A stretch of DNA of 7,806 nucleotides from Balneolales bacterium (GTDB lineage: Bacteria; Bacteroidota; Rhodothermia; Balneolales; Natronogracilivirgulaceae): positions 1 through 7,806 of the forward strand of contig SLLW01000004.1 of assembly GCA_007133875.1 (NCBI GenBank). Direction: 5' to 3'. The translations under genes and the position numbers were made by a program. This document shows positions 6,253 through 7,806 of this stretch, one piece after another. Position 1 is the stretch's first letter, and each line of letters opens with the position of its first letter. Below the pieces are notes generated by a model that saw nothing but the letters and a program-made list of their open reading frames with translations, did no database searches and had not been told where the DNA came from.

Positions 6253-7617
6253 TCAGTTATGGTATACGGCATACTCCCAGGGGCCGAACTCCCGGGTATC
6301 CCGGTCGGATAACCTGATTTCGGAATTGGTAAACAACCCGGTGTAGGAGCCGGAGACTACCGCAGAATCGATTTCAAATGTAACGGCCTCATCGCTCAGA
6401 TTGAGAAGTACAATCACCTTGTCCTCATCTTTTTCGCGATAAAAAGCAAAAACCTGATCATCGGAAGTGGTCTCCAGCCGGACCAGCTCACCGCCATGAA
6501 TACCATTGAACAGTGCCTTGTTATCACGGTTCAGGTGCAGCAGGCGGGTGTAGAAATCCAGCAGGGAGTAATCGCCCCATTCAATCGGATCTTTCTCAAA
6601 AAATTCGAGCCGCTTGTCCATAGCCGCTTCCTGTCCGCTGTAAACCAGCGGCATGCCGGGAATGGTGGATGCCAGTACGGCAAACGCCTCCGCGCCGTCA
6701 CCATACCGTTCGAAGACCGTGCCGTTCCAGCTATTTTCATCATGATTGGAGGTAAACTGCATCCGGTAAGCATGATCGGGGAACTGTTCCCGGTTTTCGG
6801 CAAGATGCGCTTCGAATTGTGACAGGGTGAACTCACCGGAAGCCACCTGGTTCATTCTGTGATGGGTCTCCCAACCGTAGGACATGTCAAAAGCATGTTC
6901 ATGGTGTTCCGGGGTTTCCGCCTCAGCAAGCATGAATACCGGTTTTATCTCATCCATACGCCGTCGGGCCTCATTCCAGAAATCGGTTGGTACCCGGTCG
7001 GCCACATCACAGCGATAACCGTCAATATCAAACTCTTCGACCCAGTAGAGCAACGCTTCGTGCATCATTTCACGGGTTTCGTCGAGATCGAAATTGAGCT
7101 GGATGGTATCATCCCAATCGGTACCGGGTGGAATAATGAAGTTGCCCTCCTCATCGGTTTCGTAGATGTGGGGGTGCGTTTCGGTCCAGACGGCATCCCA
7201 TGCGGTGTGGTTGGCCACCCAGTCGAGTATCACATACATACCGAGATCGTGGATTTCGGAGACCAGCTGACGGAAATCGTCTTTGTCACCAAACTCCGGA
7301 TTGACTCCGAAATAGTCCTTGACGGAGTAGTAACTGCCCATGCTTCCTTTTCGCTCCACCTCACCGATAGGATGAATGGGCATGAACCACAAAATGTCCA
7401 CCCCCATCTCTTTGAGTCGTGGCAAGTGCCGGGCAAAAGCCTCAAAGGTACCTTCTTCGGAATACTGACGGACATTGACTTCGTATATCGTCGCATTTTG
7501 TGCCCATTCCGGTGTTTGCGGAGGGGAGGGATATTCGGTTATGGCTCGCTCATCATCGGCACAGGCGGCCAGGAGCATCAATGGGAGAAAGAGTGTTAAT
7601 AAGGTTCGGATAATCAT
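6253..7617 (-). CDS. GH13 alpha-amylase family lipoprotein
   Basis: This is a glycoside hydrolase of the alpha-amylase family, 454 residues, acting on alpha-glucans or maltodextrins outside the cytoplasm. The N-terminus is a short lipoprotein signal (basic R4, then LLTLFLPLMLLAAC), with lipidation expected at C19. The TIM-barrel starts near residue 42 (ATIYEVNVRQYS). The GH13 conserved regions are complete: region I DWVANH (132-137), region V around IQLNFDL (172-178), region II GYRCDVA (200-206) with nucleophile D204 and R202, region III LAEAE (230-234) with the general acid expected at E232, and region IV SNHDEN (290-295) with D293. A C-terminal beta domain covers about 383-454. All catalytic residues are present, so it should be active, but whether it is an amylase, maltogenic enzyme or glucosidase cannot be told. 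No separate starch-binding domain is seen. The ATG at 7617 precedes the signal peptide directly. The LacI-type operator 77 bases upstream suggests control by sugar availability. Confidence 0.93.
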   Translation of the reverse strand: MIIRTLLTLFLPLMLLAACADDERAITEYPSPPQTPEWAQNATIYEVNVRQYSEEGTFEAFARHLPRLKEMGVDILWFMPIHPIGEVERKGSMGSYYSVKDYFGVNPEFGDKDDFRQLVSEIHDLGMYVILDWVANHTAWDAVWTETHPHIYETDEEGNFIIPPGTDWDDTIQLNFDLDETREMMHEALLYWVEEFDIDGYRCDVADRVPTDFWNEARRRMDEIKPVFMLAEAETPEHHEHAFDMSYGWETHHRMNQVASGEFTLSQFEAHLAENREQFPDHAYRMQFTSNHDENSWNGTVFERYGDGAEAFAVLASTIPGMPLVYSGQEAAMDKRLEFFEKDPIEWGDYSLLDFYTRLLHLNRDNKALFNGIHGGELVRLETTSDDQVFAFYREKDEDKVIVLLNLSDEAVTFEIDSAVVSGSYTGLFTNSEIRLSDRDTREFGPWEYAVYHN

Positions 7618-7642
7618 AACAAGTCGTAAATAGTGTTAATAA
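7592..7642. repeat. Direct repeat flanking the amylase start codon
   Basis: The 11-mer AGTGTTAATAA occurs at 7592-7602, inside the first codons of the amylase gene, and at 7632-7642, in its leader. The copies are exactly 40 bases apart, about four helical turns. The identity is seen directly. The AT-rich word and its partly coding position (it specifies part of the signal-peptide leucines) make chance a real possibility. Confidence 0.35.
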
Positions 7643-7662
7643 TGGCTGATTTTGAAGCATCC

Positions 7663-7688
7663 ATTCATAAAATAGCATAATTATGAAT
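7663..7688. repeat. Inverted repeat in the amylase leader region
   Basis: The arms ATTCATAA (7663-7670) and TTATGAAT (7681-7688) are perfect complements separated by 10 bases. A second, overlapping pair, ATTTTGA (7649-7655) with TCAAAAT (7688-7694), surrounds it. It lies 46 bases upstream of the amylase ATG and ends 5 bases before the LacI-type operator. The dyad could be a regulator site or a leader hairpin. It is too AT-rich and has no adjacent T-run of terminator type, so a terminator is unlikely. Confidence 0.4.
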
Positions 7689-7693
7689 CAAAA

Positions 7694-7707
7694 TGAAAGC
7701 GCTTACT
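7694..7707. promoter_or_regulatory. Putative LacI-family (cre-like) operator
   Basis: TGAAAGCGCTTACT fits the published cre-type consensus TGWAARCGYTWNCW at all 14 positions. It has the central CG and an 8-bp perfect palindrome, AAGCGCTT (7697-7704), typical of LacI/GalR-family operators. It lies 77 bases upstream of the amylase ATG, in the leader of a carbohydrate-degrading gene, which is where such operators are expected. The regulator gene is not in the window. It may also serve a divergent gene to the right, whose candidate -7 box starts 83 bases downstream. Confidence 0.6.
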
Positions 7708-7765
7708 TTTTGAATGTCGGTGGTATCAGCACACTTGGAAGGAGCATATTCCGGTCTCAATTTTA

Positions 7766-7797
7766 TTCGATTTAGGGATGAATATTTTTTATATTTG
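7766..7797 (+). promoter_or_regulatory. Candidate promoter directed out of the right edge
   Basis: TATATTTG at 7790-7797 is a perfect match to the Bacteroidota -7 consensus TAnnTTTG. Twenty bases upstream, TTCG at 7766-7769 is one mismatch from the -33 element TTTG. The spacing agrees with known promoters of that group. It points to a plus-strand gene starting beyond base 7806, divergent from the amylase gene and on the other side of the LacI-type operator. The sequence match is direct; the gene is inferred. Confidence 0.5.
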
Positions 7798-7806
7798 GAC
7801 TCTGTA

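Noticed and set aside
6859..7599. A 246-codon open frame on the plus strand opposite the amylase gene.
   Set aside because: It is fully antisense to a gene with all GH13 motifs intact, its translation shows no recognisable domain, and it is explained by the codon composition of the amylase strand.
7778..7806. ATG at 7778 open to the right edge on the plus strand.
   Set aside because: Only nine codons are visible and they overlap the perfect TATATTTG -7 box, so a promoter is the better reading and the real gene should begin outside the window.

Overview
The window carries six protein genes, five complete and one cut by the left edge, and no RNA gene, CRISPR array or insertion sequence. The organism looks like a member of the Bacteroidota / Balneolota / Rhodothermota group. 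Shine-Dalgarno sequences are absent or unconvincing before every start. Intergenic DNA contains TAnnTTTG-type -7 boxes (384-377 on the minus strand, 7790-7797 on the plus strand), the promoter style of that group. Surface and lipoprotein genes are mixed with central metabolism. This placement is inference; a close taxon cannot be named from the sequence alone.

Layout: (1) 323 to 1, minus strand, the N-terminal 107 codons of a secreted protein whose visible end resembles a DUF2914 domain. (2) 324-633, a divergent intergenic region. (3) 634-1950, plus strand, an outer-membrane beta-barrel with an Omp85/D15-like GGPGLRGY motif but no POTRA domains. (4) 1965-2003, an intrinsic terminator whose loop is a perfect 14-bp palindrome. 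(5) 2031-3254 acetate kinase (ackA), 3271-5160 a lipoprotein with an SH3b domain and a caspase-like domain, and 5204-6199 phosphotransacetylase (pta), all on the plus strand with gaps of 16 and 43 bases and so probably one transcript. (6) 6253-7617, minus strand, an exported GH13 alpha-amylase-family lipoprotein convergent with pta. (7) 7618-7806, a regulatory region with a sequence that fits the LacI-family (cre-like) operator consensus at all 14 positions, an 8-bp inverted repeat, and a candidate promoter pointing out of the right edge.

Functional reading: AckA and Pta interconvert acetate, acetyl phosphate and acetyl-CoA, giving ATP by substrate-level phosphorylation or allowing acetate use. 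The gene between them is the most unusual item. Its caspase fold is readable from end to end and keeps the histidine motif (YYYGH), but an aspartate (MDTDWS) stands where the catalytic cysteine of the D-x-C motif is expected. It therefore looks like a membrane-anchored pseudo-protease placed inside the acetate pathway operon. The amylase at the right is probably controlled by a sugar-responsive LacI-type repressor, and a divergent carbohydrate-uptake gene may begin just outside the window.
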